From NCBI GenBank assembly GCA_959020715.1, contig CAUESV010000004.1, positions 124,001 to 188,000 on the forward strand: 64,000 nucleotides of DNA, written 5' to 3'. Below, piece after piece: positions 1 to 8,182 of this stretch. Numbering within the stretch: position 1 is the first letter of the stretch; every line of letters starts with the position of its first letter. The translations under genes and the position numbers were made by a program. Under the pieces are notes generated by a model that was given only the letters and a program-made list of their open reading frames with translations, was not told the origin of the DNA and did not search any database. The DNA comes from an uncultured Collinsella sp. (GTDB lineage: Bacteria > Actinomycetota > Coriobacteriia > Coriobacteriales > Coriobacteriaceae).

Positions 1-789
1 GCCCTGCTGGTTGTCCTCGGCGTCGATGACCTTGCCGTGCGCGAAGTTCCAGCGCAGCACCACGGCGTCCTTGTGGACAATCAGGAAGTTCAGGTCGGCT
101 GCGCCGGTGCCCTTCTTGTAGTGGCCGATCTCCTCGTCCTTGGTGGTGCCGTCCAGGAGGTCGATGGCGCTGTAGAAGCGGGACTGCGGCACCTTCACGA
201 TGGAGGAGAAGCCGTCCAGCGCCTCGCGGGACTTGGTGGTGTCCAGGTCCTTCACCATGCCGAGCAGGGTGGGGGTGATGAACAGCACGCGGCCCTCTTC
301 CGGCACCTCTTTCTCGTCCATGTCGCACATGGCGGCGTTCAAGCCCTTGAGCATGTCCGCGCCGTCGGCGTAGGTCTTCTGCTCCTTGGTGATGCCGGTG
401 CCTGCGCACAGCGTGGAGAACACGAACGCGTCTCCCTCGGGCACCACCTTGGTGCGGTTGAAGTGCGCGGCGGCGTTGCCGAACGCCAGGTTGAAGGACT
501 GGGCGTCCACTTTCTGGTCGATTTCCAGGATGGTGCCGCGGTCGTAGTTGGCGCTGATGGGCTTCCAAGTCAGGGACGCGCCGCTGTTCTGCGGCAGTCG
601 CCCGTTGGCCTGCACGTCGCCCAGGCCGCCCATGGAGTAGACGGGGTAGTAGAACTCGCCCAGCTGCTCCATCTGCGCGATGTTGCCCTGCGGCGCGGCG
701 CTCTCAAGCACTGCGGTCAGGGATTCCTTGCGGTACGCCTCCATGAGCACGTTCTCGTAGCCCTTGGGCAGTTCGATGCTGTTTGGCAT
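1..789 (-). CDS. Phage major capsid protein (3' end cut by window)
   Basis: 263 codons are visible from the ATG at 787-789 and the frame is still open at base 1. The N-terminus reads MPNSIELPKGYENVLMEAYR, followed by a segment around residues 40-60 with YYPVYSMGGLGDVQ. This is typical of capsid proteins of Gram-positive siphoviruses, which begin with a short helical arm. It lies directly downstream of a scaffold-like acidic, coiled-coil protein, with portal and minor capsid genes further upstream, which is the usual scaffold-then-capsid order. Its RBS is AGGAG about 5 bases before the ATG, inside the end of the scaffold gene region. The call rests mainly on position and general sequence character. 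It would form the head shell. Confidence 0.75.
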   Translation of the reverse strand, partial: MPNSIELPKGYENVLMEAYRKESLTAVLESAAPQGNIAQMEQLGEFYYPVYSMGGLGDVQANGRLPQNSGASLTWKPISANYDRGTILEIDQKVDAQSFNLAFGNAAAHFNRTKVVPEGDAFVFSTLCAGTGITKEQKTYADGADMLKGLNAAMCDMDEKEVPEEGRVLFITPTLLGMVKDLDTTKSREALDGFSSIVKVPQSRFYSAIDLLDGTTKDEEIGHYKKGTGAADLNFLIVHKDAVVLRWNFAHGKVIDAEDNQQG

Positions 790-792
790 GAT

Positions 793-1350
793 TTACTCCT
801 TTGAAGATTCGTCGGTGAGTCCGAAAGCTGCGCGGAAGTCGGCCAGGCCGTCGGAGCCTGCGCCGCCCTTGGGGTCGCCGCCCGCGCTCTCGCGGGGCTG
901 GTCGGTGAACATGTAGGCGTTGTCCTTCTTCAGGGCCTCGAAGTCGATGCCCGTTAGGTTGCCCTGCTCGTCCAGCTTCGCGTCGGCGATGTTCGGGATG
1001 ATCGCGCGCGCCGCCTTGGCGTTGCGCACCCCCATCTGCGCCAGCTTGGTGTCGATGGCGAAGTCGCGGCGCATGTCGGCCTCGCGCTTCTCGGCGTCGG
1101 CCTTGTACGCCTCGTTGTCGGCCTTGGCCTTGTCGAGCGCGGCCTGCAGCTCCTCGGCGTTGCCCGCCTTGGAGGTGAACTCCTCGATCTGCTTGTCGCG
1201 CTGCTCCAGCTCGGCCTTGAGGGCCTTCACCTGCTCCTGGTACTCGTCGGTTTCGCGCTTGTACTTCGCGTAGGACACGACCTCCTTCTGGGGCTCGGTC
1301 TGCTGGCCTTCGCCGCCCTCGTTTCCCTGGGGCTTGTTGTCTTCAGCCAT
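793..1350 (-). CDS. Phage capsid scaffolding protein
   Basis: 185 aa. The start is the ATG at 1348-1350 (MAEDNKPQG), chosen because AAGGAGCAAGCG lies just before it; the frame is open further upstream but without an RBS. Residues about 30-85 form a charged coiled coil (KYKRETDEYQEQVKALKAEL), as in DUF4355/GPO-like scaffolds. A basic stretch follows (DFAIDTKLAQMGVRNAKAA) and then a Gly-rich acidic tail. Scaffolds assemble the procapsid with the major capsid protein and then leave. It sits between the minor capsid gene and the capsid gene, 3 bases from the latter, as expected for this role. Confidence 0.8.
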   Translation of the reverse strand: MAEDNKPQGNEGGEGQQTEPQKEVVSYAKYKRETDEYQEQVKALKAELEQRDKQIEEFTSKAGNAEELQAALDKAKADNEAYKADAEKREADMRRDFAIDTKLAQMGVRNAKAARAIIPNIADAKLDEQGNLTGIDFEALKKDNAYMFTDQPRESAGGDPKGGAGSDGLADFRAAFGLTDESSKE

Positions 1351-1485
1351 CGCTTGCTCCTTCCGTGTTTGGTTGTCGCGCTTCCCTGCGCGCTTGGATG
1401 GCCCACCGTTGTCGCCGTGGTCGCGTGCGGGGCATGTTGTCGCCGCCCCATCGCGTGCCTGCATCTTCCCCGAGGTGTCGCCAGG

Positions 1486-1518
1486 CAAAAGAAAAGGCCG
1501 CCCGTGATGGGCGGCCTT
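1486..1518 (-). terminator. Rho-independent terminator-like hairpin in the head operon
   Basis: On the minus strand the stem AAGGCCGCCC/GGGCGGCCTT (1509-1518 with 1494-1503, loop 5 nt) is followed by TTTTCTTTT. It lies between the small gene ending at 1551 and the scaffold gene. It may stop or attenuate transcription before the scaffold-capsid genes, so these may have their own promoter. Confidence 0.7.
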
Positions 1519-1550
1519 GATGCCGTGCGTCTGCTCGGTTGTCGCTTGGT

Positions 1551-1715
1551 CTACTTCATCAGCCCCGCGTCGCGCAGAACCTTGCGGGACTTGGCGAAAA
1601 GCTCCTCGCGCTCTTCTTTGGTCAGCTTTTCGGCGGCTTTCGACTCGGAGGCGCTGTCATCTATGACGAGCACCCAGTCCTCTGGCGTCACTTCTTTTTT
1701 GTCAGCCTGAACCAT
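1551..1715 (-). CDS. Small phage protein, 54 aa
   Basis: The ATG at 1713-1715 has GAGGAAG upstream. The protein (MVQADKKEVTPEDWVLVIDD at the N-terminus) is acidic with a Lys/Glu-rich predicted helix in the C-terminal half (KAAEKLTKEEREELFAKSRK). It overlaps the 3' end of the minor capsid gene by 28 bases in another frame. No known domain is recognised. Its place in the head cluster suggests a small morphogenesis or host-interaction protein, but the function is unknown. Confidence 0.65.
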   Translation of the reverse strand: MVQADKKEVTPEDWVLVIDDSASESKAAEKLTKEEREELFAKSRKVLRDAGLMK

Positions 1716-3409
1716 TTCGCTTCCTCGTTTCGCTCGTAGAGCATTTCGGTGGCAAGCTGGTCGATAACATCGCCGCCCGCGTTCGGGCACTCTCTTTTCG
1801 CCAGCTCTCGCAGCTCCTCGTACGCTTGTACGACGCTGCGGTCGTTCACCTTGATTTCGTAGATTGTACCATCGTGGCACGCCACCACCGAGCTGCGCAC
1901 CCAGTCGTTTTCCGCCACCGTTCGAATGTCGGTCCACGACGGCGGCGAGCTCATGGGGTGGTTGTGGATCAGCACCACGCCGCCCTTGGTGCGCCTGCAC
2001 GCCTCCACCTGCTTGGCGGTCAGGCCGCACGCCTGGCTCTTCAGGCCGTGCCCGAAGGTGTCGGTGACGCGCTCGCCCTTCTTCCACGACACGACGGACA
2101 TGCGTTCGTAGCCCGTGCCGTCGCGGTCGCGCAGGATGCGGCGGCTCTCGGCGTACACGGCCTCGCTTGCGCGCTTCGGGATGGGAAGGGACGCCACCTT
2201 GTCGTGGTAGGCCCTGCCGTTCACGGCGCGGCGGCTCACGTCTGCGGCGGTGCCCGCGCCCTTGCCCGGCATGAACTTCTCGCGCACCCAGGTCTTGTCC
2301 GTGGCAAGCGGGTAGATGCGCTCCTTCGATTCCACGGCGGCCTCGCGCGTGCGCTCGCGGGACAGGTAGGGATGGGCGGCTATGTGCTCGCGCTGGCGCT
2401 TCTGCAGCTTGCCCAGGCGCAGGCGCTCCTTGGTGTTGTCGAGCCCGGCGGCCTCCAGGGCCGTTGCCTCGCGCTTGGCGGCGCGTATGCCGCGCTCGAG
2501 CTCGCGCTGCTTCTGCTCTGCCTGGTATCGCTCCTCGCGCTTCTCGTCGCCGCCATCGGGATCGCGCTCGTACCGCAGCTGCTGGCCCTCCACGTAGATG
2601 CCGAAGTCGTGCTTGCAGTTCGCGCCGCACAGGCCATCGACAGAGCCGTAGCCCGTCTCGCGGTAGAACGGCGGGTACTTCTTGGACTTGCCCGACAGGC
2701 TGAACACGCGGCCCTGCCACTTGGCGTGGCTCTCGCGCGCCCCGCCGTGCGAGGAGGTCTGCACGAGGTCGTGCCCGGTCTCTTCAAGCAGCTCCAGCGT
2801 GTTGCGGCTGCCGGCCTGCACCGCCTGCGTGCGAATGTGGCGGCGCATGGCCACGTCGGGCTGCGCCCACGCCCCGCTCTTGTAGTCCACGACGGACACG
2901 CCGCGCCGCGCCAGCTTCAGCACGGCCTCGCGGGTGGCCTGCTCGTAGCCCGCCATGCCCGAGTTCACCCGAGCCACGGCCTGCGCCACGACTTCGAGGT
3001 AGGCGCGCTGCACGTTGGCGGGCATCTTCAGGTTGTCGCGGCTCACGACGTCCTGCACTCCCGCCGCCGTGGCCCGCGCTGAGTTGTGCAGCCTCCACTG
3101 CATCGTCTTGGACAGCGCGCCCATGGCCGTGCCCAGCGTGGCCAGGTCGGCCTCGGCGCTCTTGGCCACGGCCTCGGCCGCAGCCTTGGCAGACTCGCGC
3201 GCGGCTCTGCGGCCCTCCTCGTTCATGGCCTTCTGCACGTCCTTGGCGGCAAGCGCCGCCTTGCGGGCGGCCTGCGAGTAGGCGCTGTCGCCCTCGAAGT
3301 CGATGGAGCCTATGAGCGCGGCGTAGATGCACACCAGGCGCAGGGTGTATTCGTCCATGGCCCCCTGCGCTGCGTCGGTGAAGTGCTCTATGTAGTCCGG
3401 CCCCAGCAT
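1688..3409 (-). CDS. Phage minor capsid protein with C-terminal JAMM/MPN-like domain
   Basis: 573 aa. The start ATG (3407-3409) overlaps the portal stop as TGATG, indicating translational coupling. The N-terminal ~300 residues resemble the phage minor capsid protein 2 family: Ala-rich helices, then a Cys-containing core with GLCGANCKHDFGIYVEGQ. Residues ~300-390 are a highly charged coiled coil. The last ~170 residues form a separate domain with HNHPMSSPPSWTD (about 482-494), matching the HxH...SxxD metal site of JAMM/RadC-type domains, followed by VVACHDGTIYEIKV. Minor capsid proteins of this family attach to the portal inside the head. The extra domain could be a metalloprotease or deubiquitinase-like peptidase; activity is inferred from the motif only. 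Confidence 0.8.
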   Translation of the reverse strand: MLGPDYIEHFTDAAQGAMDEYTLRLVCIYAALIGSIDFEGDSAYSQAARKAALAAKDVQKAMNEEGRRAARESAKAAAEAVAKSAEADLATLGTAMGALSKTMQWRLHNSARATAAGVQDVVSRDNLKMPANVQRAYLEVVAQAVARVNSGMAGYEQATREAVLKLARRGVSVVDYKSGAWAQPDVAMRRHIRTQAVQAGSRNTLELLEETGHDLVQTSSHGGARESHAKWQGRVFSLSGKSKKYPPFYRETGYGSVDGLCGANCKHDFGIYVEGQQLRYERDPDGGDEKREERYQAEQKQRELERGIRAAKREATALEAAGLDNTKERLRLGKLQKRQREHIAAHPYLSRERTREAAVESKERIYPLATDKTWVREKFMPGKGAGTAADVSRRAVNGRAYHDKVASLPIPKRASEAVYAESRRILRDRDGTGYERMSVVSWKKGERVTDTFGHGLKSQACGLTAKQVEACRRTKGGVVLIHNHPMSSPPSWTDIRTVAENDWVRSSVVACHDGTIYEIKVNDRSVVQAYEELRELAKRECPNAGGDVIDQLATEMLYERNEEAKWFRLTKKK

Positions 3410-4923
3410 CAGGCGAGCCCGTCGCCCAGCATGTCGAACGCGCCGCCCTGCTGCTCGGGCACGTTGGCCTTGGCCTCGTTGCTGGTCTCGCCGTAGAAGC
3501 GGCGGCGGTACTCCCACGGGGCCATGATGCCCGCGCCGACCTCGCTCATGGCCATCTCGCGCGCGCTCTGCGTGTCGCTGATGATGGAGTCGTCGAAGTC
3601 CACGGTGACGTCGCCGTAGGGCACGGCCTCGCCCTTGATGCTGCGGCACGCGTCGGCCATGCCGTTCACGAGGCGCACGATGGACTTGCGCAGGGCGTTC
3701 TCGTGCCGGTGGATGGATCGCATCAGCTGCGAGTTGTCGGCCGCCACCTCCTTGGCGGTCTTCAGGCCAGTGTGCGACTCCCAGGAGAAGTAGCCGTTGC
3801 CGAAGCCGCACGCCACCGACAGCAGGCGCAGTCCCGTGTTGATGGCGCTGGCGTTCTCGTCGGCCTTGAGGTCGCTCTGAACGGTCTGAATCTTGGCCGA
3901 CCCCTCGTCGCCGGGGTTCATGCTGAAGATGGTGTCGTCGGCCTCGCCGAAGGCGTAGTAGGTCTTCGTGAGGCTGCCGTCCGGCCCCTTGTCGGTCTTG
4001 GACTCTATGAGGGTCTTGTCCACGAACGTGCGCGGGCGGCCCACGCGAATGTGGTCGAGCAGGGAGGTGGCGGCCTCGTCGACCACCTTCATGGCCCCCA
4101 CGGCGTTGCAGTACACGCTCGCGCCCATCGCGCAGTAGTCGTAGAAGCGGTTCGACACGGCGGGGCGCACCAGCGCGAAAAGCGGGCGGGTGCAGCGCGT
4201 GTCCATGTCGGCGCTGATGCCCTCGACCGTCACCTGCTTGTGCGTGCGGGTGTCGAACAGCTGCGTGAGGATGTGGTAGGTGCCGCCCTTGAGCACGTGG
4301 GCCTGGCACTGGTCGTAGTCGCGCCCGGCGACCTCCACGCGGCCCACGAACGCGCACTGCGTGCAGTCGTCGGCGCTCCACGTGAGCGGGACTATCTGCG
4401 TGGCGTCGTAGCGCACGATGCGCAGCTCGGCGTCGGGCGTGTAGGCGCTGTCGGTCACGCCCCGCGGCTCGATGACCCACGCGCCCGTGCCCATGGCGAA
4501 CGCGCGGGCTATGAAGTCGGCGTTGTCCATGGCGAACGATGTGGGCGCGTCGCCGTCCTCTGTCGGCTGCGGCGCGGCCTGGCCGTCCTCGTGCCCCTCG
4601 TCGCCGACGCCGCCCGTCGCCGTGGGGTTGGCGAAGTAGCGCGCCATCCAGGCGCGGCGCTCGTCGCTCGTGCTGGAGATGATCGTGCTCTCGTTCATGA
4701 GCAGACTGGCCCACTCGTCGGCCACGAGCGCCGCCGGGTGCAGGCTGGCGCGCTCGCGCTTGTACACGCGGAAGCCGCGCCGCTCGCTGTAGTGGTACCA
4801 GCCGTTGTTCGCCGCGAACCAGCCGAACCAGACGCCCACCATGCCCTGCATGCGGGTGTCCGGCTGGTATCCCATGCGGCGCAGCCACGCCTCGGCGTAG
4901 CCCGTGTTGCCTCGCTTTTCCAT
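3409..4923 (-). CDS. Phage portal protein
   Basis: 504 aa, ATG at 4921-4923, overlapping the terminase stop as TGATG. Length, the position between terminase and minor capsid genes, and the N-terminal WYHYSERRGFRVYKRERASL region fit the SPP1-gp6-like portal family. Also fitting are a central stretch with VDKTLIESKTDKGPDGS, and an acidic C-terminus ending in GGAFDMLGDGLA. The portal forms the 12-subunit ring through which DNA enters and leaves the head and on which the terminase docks. Seen: order and family-like sequence. Known: TerS-TerL-portal-minor capsid is the standard order in such phages. Confidence 0.88.
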   Translation of the reverse strand: MEKRGNTGYAEAWLRRMGYQPDTRMQGMVGVWFGWFAANNGWYHYSERRGFRVYKRERASLHPAALVADEWASLLMNESTIISSTSDERRAWMARYFANPTATGGVGDEGHEDGQAAPQPTEDGDAPTSFAMDNADFIARAFAMGTGAWVIEPRGVTDSAYTPDAELRIVRYDATQIVPLTWSADDCTQCAFVGRVEVAGRDYDQCQAHVLKGGTYHILTQLFDTRTHKQVTVEGISADMDTRCTRPLFALVRPAVSNRFYDYCAMGASVYCNAVGAMKVVDEAATSLLDHIRVGRPRTFVDKTLIESKTDKGPDGSLTKTYYAFGEADDTIFSMNPGDEGSAKIQTVQSDLKADENASAINTGLRLLSVACGFGNGYFSWESHTGLKTAKEVAADNSQLMRSIHRHENALRKSIVRLVNGMADACRSIKGEAVPYGDVTVDFDDSIISDTQSAREMAMSEVGAGIMAPWEYRRRFYGETSNEAKANVPEQQGGAFDMLGDGLA

Positions 4924-6206
4924 CAGAGGTTGCTCCTTATCCACAGTCCTGCGGCGTAGCCCGCCGCGTCTATCGCGTCGTCGTTCACCTTCGGCAGTGT
5001 CTCGGTTATGTCGCCCTGCCCGTTCGACACGTACTCGAACTCGGGGAACTCCTTGGCGGCGAGCGGGCAGCGGTCGGGGTCGATGACTATGCGCGTAAGG
5101 TTCTGCATCCACCTGATGCGGCTCTTGGGCGCGTTCAGGCCCTGCTTGAGCGACTTCTGCGCGCCGATGCCCTGCTCCTGGTAGTAGAGGATCATGCCGC
5201 GCGCCGCGCTGTCGCACCACACGTCGGCGGCGGGGTCCTCGGCCGCCTGCAGCTTGGCCGCCACCAGCTCGGCGGTCTTGACGTCGATGGCCTCGGTTCC
5301 CTGGCGGCTCTCCTCGTCCAGCAGGTACAGCACGCGCTCGTTCTCGTCGTAGCCCGCCTCCATGAACACCCAGGGGTGCACGCTGCCCGCGTCCACGCCG
5401 AACGAGCGCAGGGCGATGGACGCGCGCTCCTCCGCGGTGATGGGGCGTATGTCCAGCAGCTCGTCGGGGAACACCTCGGAGCCCGTGCCGATGACCTCGC
5501 CGAGCCATTGCCAGCGGTAGGAGTCGGGGGTCTTGCGGCGGCTGCGCTCGGCCTCCGCCAGCGCCGCGGCGCTTATCCACTCGGGGTGCTCGTCTATGAC
5601 GTCCAGGTACGTGGTGTGGCATATGAAGCGCCCGTCCTCGCCCGGGTGGGCCTCCAGGTCGCGCGCCTCCTTGTTCACCCAGTTGCGAGCCGAGCGGGGA
5701 GGGTTGTAGCTGTAGAACACCCAGAACATGTCGCCGCCGCGCAGGAACGTGGCCAGCACGCTGCGCACCTCGTCCATGCCGTCGAACTCGTCTACCTCCT
5801 CGAACCACACCACGGCGCAGTAGCCGGTGCGGAACTTCGCGGACTTCAGCTTCTTCGGCTTGTCGCATCCCACAAAGCGTATGACCTGCCCGGTGGGGCG
5901 GTACGTCACCTCCATGGGGGACAGGCCGAAGTCGAACAGGTGCGCCACGCCCAGCACGTCGCACGCCCAGCCTATCTGCTCGTACACGGACGTGCGCAGC
6001 GTGTTGCCGACCTTGCGCAGCACGACGGCGTTGGCCTCCGGGTTGAGCATGATCAGCAGCACGATGGCGATGGATATGAACGACGACTTGGTGGAGTTGC
6101 GCCCGCCCTTGAACCAGTAGTGCGTGAACTCGTGCGCCTTGATGGAGCGCCACACGCCGGCGAACACGGAGGCCACGACGTCCGAGAGCCTAACCGAGGT
6201 CGTCAA
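4923..6206 (-). CDS. Phage terminase large subunit
   Basis: 427 aa. The start is TTG at 6204-6206; it is the first start after an in-frame TGA, with GGGGGTGA about 7 bases upstream, and it overlaps the small-subunit gene by 17 bases. Walker A is KGGRNSTKSSF near residues 33-43 and Walker B is YCAVVWFEEVDEF near 129-141, both typical of the PBSX/Terminase_3 ATPases. The C-terminal half carries the expected nuclease aspartates, for example FGVDAGS and DVWCDSAAR. It would drive ATP-dependent DNA packaging and cut concatemers. Confidence 0.93.
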   Translation of the reverse strand: MTTSVRLSDVVASVFAGVWRSIKAHEFTHYWFKGGRNSTKSSFISIAIVLLIMLNPEANAVVLRKVGNTLRTSVYEQIGWACDVLGVAHLFDFGLSPMEVTYRPTGQVIRFVGCDKPKKLKSAKFRTGYCAVVWFEEVDEFDGMDEVRSVLATFLRGGDMFWVFYSYNPPRSARNWVNKEARDLEAHPGEDGRFICHTTYLDVIDEHPEWISAAALAEAERSRRKTPDSYRWQWLGEVIGTGSEVFPDELLDIRPITAEERASIALRSFGVDAGSVHPWVFMEAGYDENERVLYLLDEESRQGTEAIDVKTAELVAAKLQAAEDPAADVWCDSAARGMILYYQEQGIGAQKSLKQGLNAPKSRIRWMQNLTRIVIDPDRCPLAAKEFPEFEYVSNGQGDITETLPKVNDDAIDAAGYAAGLWIRSNL

Positions 6207-6621
6207 CGATGGTCACCCCCGCCTCCGCCATGGCGGCCTTCGCGCCGTCCACGCCGAACATGTCGTTGAGCAGCTTCACGCTCTCGGTTATGGCCAGGCG
6301 CGCGTCGCCGTTGATGCTGCCCTCGGCCGCCTGGCGGCGGAAGATGGGCAGCGCGCCGTCCAGCACCTCGAACAGCGGGGCGGCCGCGTCCTGCAGCTCC
6401 CAGCGGCAGTCCTTGGCGGCCGCGTCGCGGATTTCCTGGATTCTGTGCGCGATTCGTGGGTCGCGCATCAGCTTGGAGGCGGCGCAGCTTATCGAGTTGT
6501 AGTTCATGCGCTTGCAGTCGTAGGCCGCGCGGTACGCGTCCTGCTGCTTGGCGCGGGGCTTGGCCATCTCGCGGGCGAACGCTTCCTGCTTCGCCGTGAG
6601 CGGCTTGTCCTTCTTGGGCAC
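6190..6621 (-). CDS. Phage terminase small subunit
   Basis: 143 aa from the GTG at 6619-6621, preceded by GGAAGGAGG at ideal spacing; an upstream TTG in the same frame has no RBS. The N-terminus (PKKDKPLTAKQEAFAREMAK) matches the LTxKQExF signature of terminase small subunits, with a helix-turn-helix region (AYRAAYDCKRMNYNSISCAAS). It would recognise the pac or cos site and load the large subunit, which starts within its 3' end. Confidence 0.88.
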   Translation of the reverse strand: MPKKDKPLTAKQEAFAREMAKPRAKQQDAYRAAYDCKRMNYNSISCAASKLMRDPRIAHRIQEIRDAAAKDCRWELQDAAAPLFEVLDGALPIFRRQAAEGSINGDARLAITESVKLLNDMFGVDGAKAAMAEAGVTIVDDLG

Positions 6622-6679
6622 CTGCGGCCTCCTTCCCTTATCTCTCGGCCCATATGGTCGCAAGCGTGTCGCCGGGCAC

Positions 6680-6707
6680 GGAAAAGGCCGCCCCGAAGGA
6701 CGGCCCT
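6680..6707 (-). terminator. Hairpin separating early and packaging genes
   Basis: On the minus strand AGGGCCGTCC, a UUCG tetraloop, and GGGCGGCCTT form a 10-bp stem with two G-U pairs, followed by TTTTCC. It lies between the 44-aa membrane protein gene and the small terminase gene, so it probably ends the early operon. Confidence 0.7.
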
Positions 6708-6733
6708 CTGCCTGTTTCCGTATTCGGTTGCCC

Positions 6734-6868
6734 CTATCCGCACGCCGCCACGGCCATGGCCATGAGCCCGAGCGCCAGCGCCCTTATGGCGCAGATGGCC
6801 GCCGCGTCTATGGCGATTGCCGCCGCTATGAACAGCAGGCACCCCCAGTTGCATCCCGGGCGGTTCAT
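6734..6868 (-). CDS. Small phage membrane protein, 44 aa
   Basis: The ATG at 6866-6868 overlaps the stop of the upstream gene as ATGA. The protein is MNRPGCNWGC followed by about 33 mostly hydrophobic, Ala/Ile-rich residues, which would form one or two membrane helices. No family is recognised. It is the last gene before the hairpin at 6680. Small membrane proteins at this position are common in phages but functions vary. Confidence 0.6.
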   Translation of the reverse strand: MNRPGCNWGCLLFIAAAIAIDAAAICAIRALALGLMAMAVAACG

Positions 6869-7062
6869 TCGCCGCACCGCTCGGACTTGAGCCATGCCAG
6901 GTACTCCTCGCGCGAGTCGAAGCGGGCCACGAGCCTGAGCGTGGCGGCGTCGCCTGCCTTCTCCTCGCGCTTCACGGCGACCATCGCCGGGATGGCGTAG
7001 AACTCCACGTCCATCAGCGCGGCCCTCTCTGGCGTGCCGAAGTACCGCTCCCAGTTCTTCAT
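6865..7062 (-). CDS. Hypothetical phage protein, 65 aa
   Basis: The start ATG (7060-7062) overlaps the upstream zinc-ribbon gene as ATGA. Sequence features are MKNWERYFGTPERA at the N-terminus, a central beta-prone AIPAMVAVKRE, and a C-terminal helix with DSREEYLAWLKSE, a pattern seen in small phage proteins with a short alpha/beta fold. No function can be assigned. Tight coupling on both sides supports it being a real gene. Confidence 0.65.
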   Translation of the reverse strand: MKNWERYFGTPERAALMDVEFYAIPAMVAVKREEKAGDAATLRLVARFDSREEYLAWLKSERCGE

Positions 7063-7241
7063 CGCGCGTCCTCCTCCGCACCCGGACCGACCTTGCGGTA
7101 CGTGAAGTCCTCGAACAGGTGCCCGCACCAGCGGCAGCGGTCGCCGCCCTTGGGCAGGTGGTGCCAGATCTCGCGCATGCCGCACTTCGGGCAGCGCACC
7201 TCGATGCTGGGGCGGCGCCTCTTCTTCGTTTGCTGCTCCAT
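7059..7241 (-). CDS. Small zinc-ribbon phage protein, 60 aa
   Basis: The protein starts MEQQTKKRRRPSIEVRCPKC. Two CxxC knuckles (CPKC at 17-20 and CRWC at 36-39) form a complete zinc ribbon; the N-terminus is very basic. It may bind nucleic acid. It is one of several consecutive small Cys-rich genes in this early region. The ATG at 7239-7241 follows GGAGTAGCC. Confidence 0.7.
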   Translation of the reverse strand: MEQQTKKRRRPSIEVRCPKCGMREIWHHLPKGGDRCRWCGHLFEDFTYRKVGPGAEEDAR

Positions 7242-7243
7242 GG

Positions 7244-7771
7244 CTACTCCACCGCCATCCGCATGGCCGGCCGCATAGACTCGCGCAGGCACTTCGCCGC
7301 CGCATCGGCAATCGCCTCGGGCTTCACCTCTACGTTCACGTCGGGCATCGCGAAACCGCGCGCCTCTTCGGCCTTGAGGCAAGGCATGGCGGCGTCCTGC
7401 GCCGTGCCGCCGAGCGTCGGTGCCGCCGTCTCCCTCGGCTCGCAGCGCCCCAGCCACATCTCGCACTCGTCCAGCTTCGTGAGCGCCAGGGCGCGCTCGC
7501 GGCTCACCTCGTAGACGGTCTCCACCTCGCGGCGCAGCCGCTTGCAGTCCGCCGACCCGTCGCTGCGCAGCCTCTGCCTAGCCTCGGCGAGCTTGCGTCC
7601 CATCTCGGCGAGGTCGCCTCGCAGGCGATCGTTCTCTCGGCGAAGGACTGCTACCGTATGGCTCTGCTGCTCGTTCCAGCAGTCCTCGCACAGCGGCGCG
7701 TCCACGCAGCTCATGTTGTCCTGCCCCAGGGCGTCGATATCGCGCCCGCAGGTATCGCAGATGATTCCCAT
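7244..7771 (-). CDS. Phage protein with N-terminal zinc site and coiled coil
   Basis: 175 aa, ATG at 7769-7771, preceded by AGGGAGTAGCC. Residues 1-32 hold CDTCGRDIDALG and CEDCW, a likely treble-clef or zinc-ribbon site. Residues ~38-100 are a heptad-type coiled coil (VLRRENDRLRGDLAEMGRKL). The C-terminal third is Ala-rich and less ordered. The architecture suggests a DNA- or protein-binding scaffold, but the function is unknown. It sits 2 bases from the next gene and is part of the coupled early cluster. Confidence 0.7.
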   Translation of the reverse strand: MGIICDTCGRDIDALGQDNMSCVDAPLCEDCWNEQQSHTVAVLRRENDRLRGDLAEMGRKLAEARQRLRSDGSADCKRLRREVETVYEVSRERALALTKLDECEMWLGRCEPRETAAPTLGGTAQDAAMPCLKAEEARGFAMPDVNVEVKPEAIADAAAKCLRESMRPAMRMAVE

Positions 7772-7773
7772 GG

Positions 7774-7965
7774 CTACTCCCTTCCTTCCGGCTTCACCGC
7801 GCCTGCGAGGAACCACGCCCGCAGGTTCTCGGCGCACTCCTGGCACAAGGCCCTTGCCTTGCCGTCGATTCGCGCGCTGTTCCTCAGCACCATCTTGGCG
7901 TAACCCGCCAGGGTCGCCGGCACCTCCTTGCCGCAGCGTTCGCATGCGCACATGTACAGCCTCAT
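7774..7965 (-). CDS. Small Cys-rich phage protein, 63 aa
   Basis: Sequence begins MRLYMCACERCGKEVPATLA; CxxC pairs at CERC (8-11) and CQEC (41-44) make a probable zinc site. The start overlaps the upstream stop as ATGA (7962-7965). Function unknown. It belongs to the run of small zinc-binding early genes. Confidence 0.65.
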   Translation of the reverse strand: MRLYMCACERCGKEVPATLAGYAKMVLRNSARIDGKARALCQECAENLRAWFLAGAVKPEGRE

Positions 7966-8171
7966 GCCTGTTCGCCTCCCTTCGGCAGAGCGTCGGCGAT
8001 TCGGTCCCAGTCGGTGGCCGGCTTCTCGCTGGGGTACTCGTAGGCCCCCACGCACGGCACCGGCAGCACCGCCATGCCGTCGTGCTCGCCTGCGTACTCG
8101 TCTGCGTCCGATCTGCTCTCGAACGCCAGCACCACGTCGCTCTCCGTGGCCACCGCGTAGATCTTCTTCAT
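7962..8171 (-). CDS. Hypothetical phage protein, 69 aa
   Basis: It begins MKKIYAVATESDVVLAFES, a beta-alpha pattern with DADEYAGEHDG following. The C-terminus is acidic and may be flexible. ATG at 8169-8171 with a GGAGACGAAACG leader. No family is recognised. It is coupled to the next gene by ATGA. Confidence 0.6.
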   Translation of the reverse strand: MKKIYAVATESDVVLAFESRSDADEYAGEHDGMAVLPVPCVGAYEYPSEKPATDWDRIADALPKGGEQA

Positions 8172-8182
8172 CGTTTCGTCTC

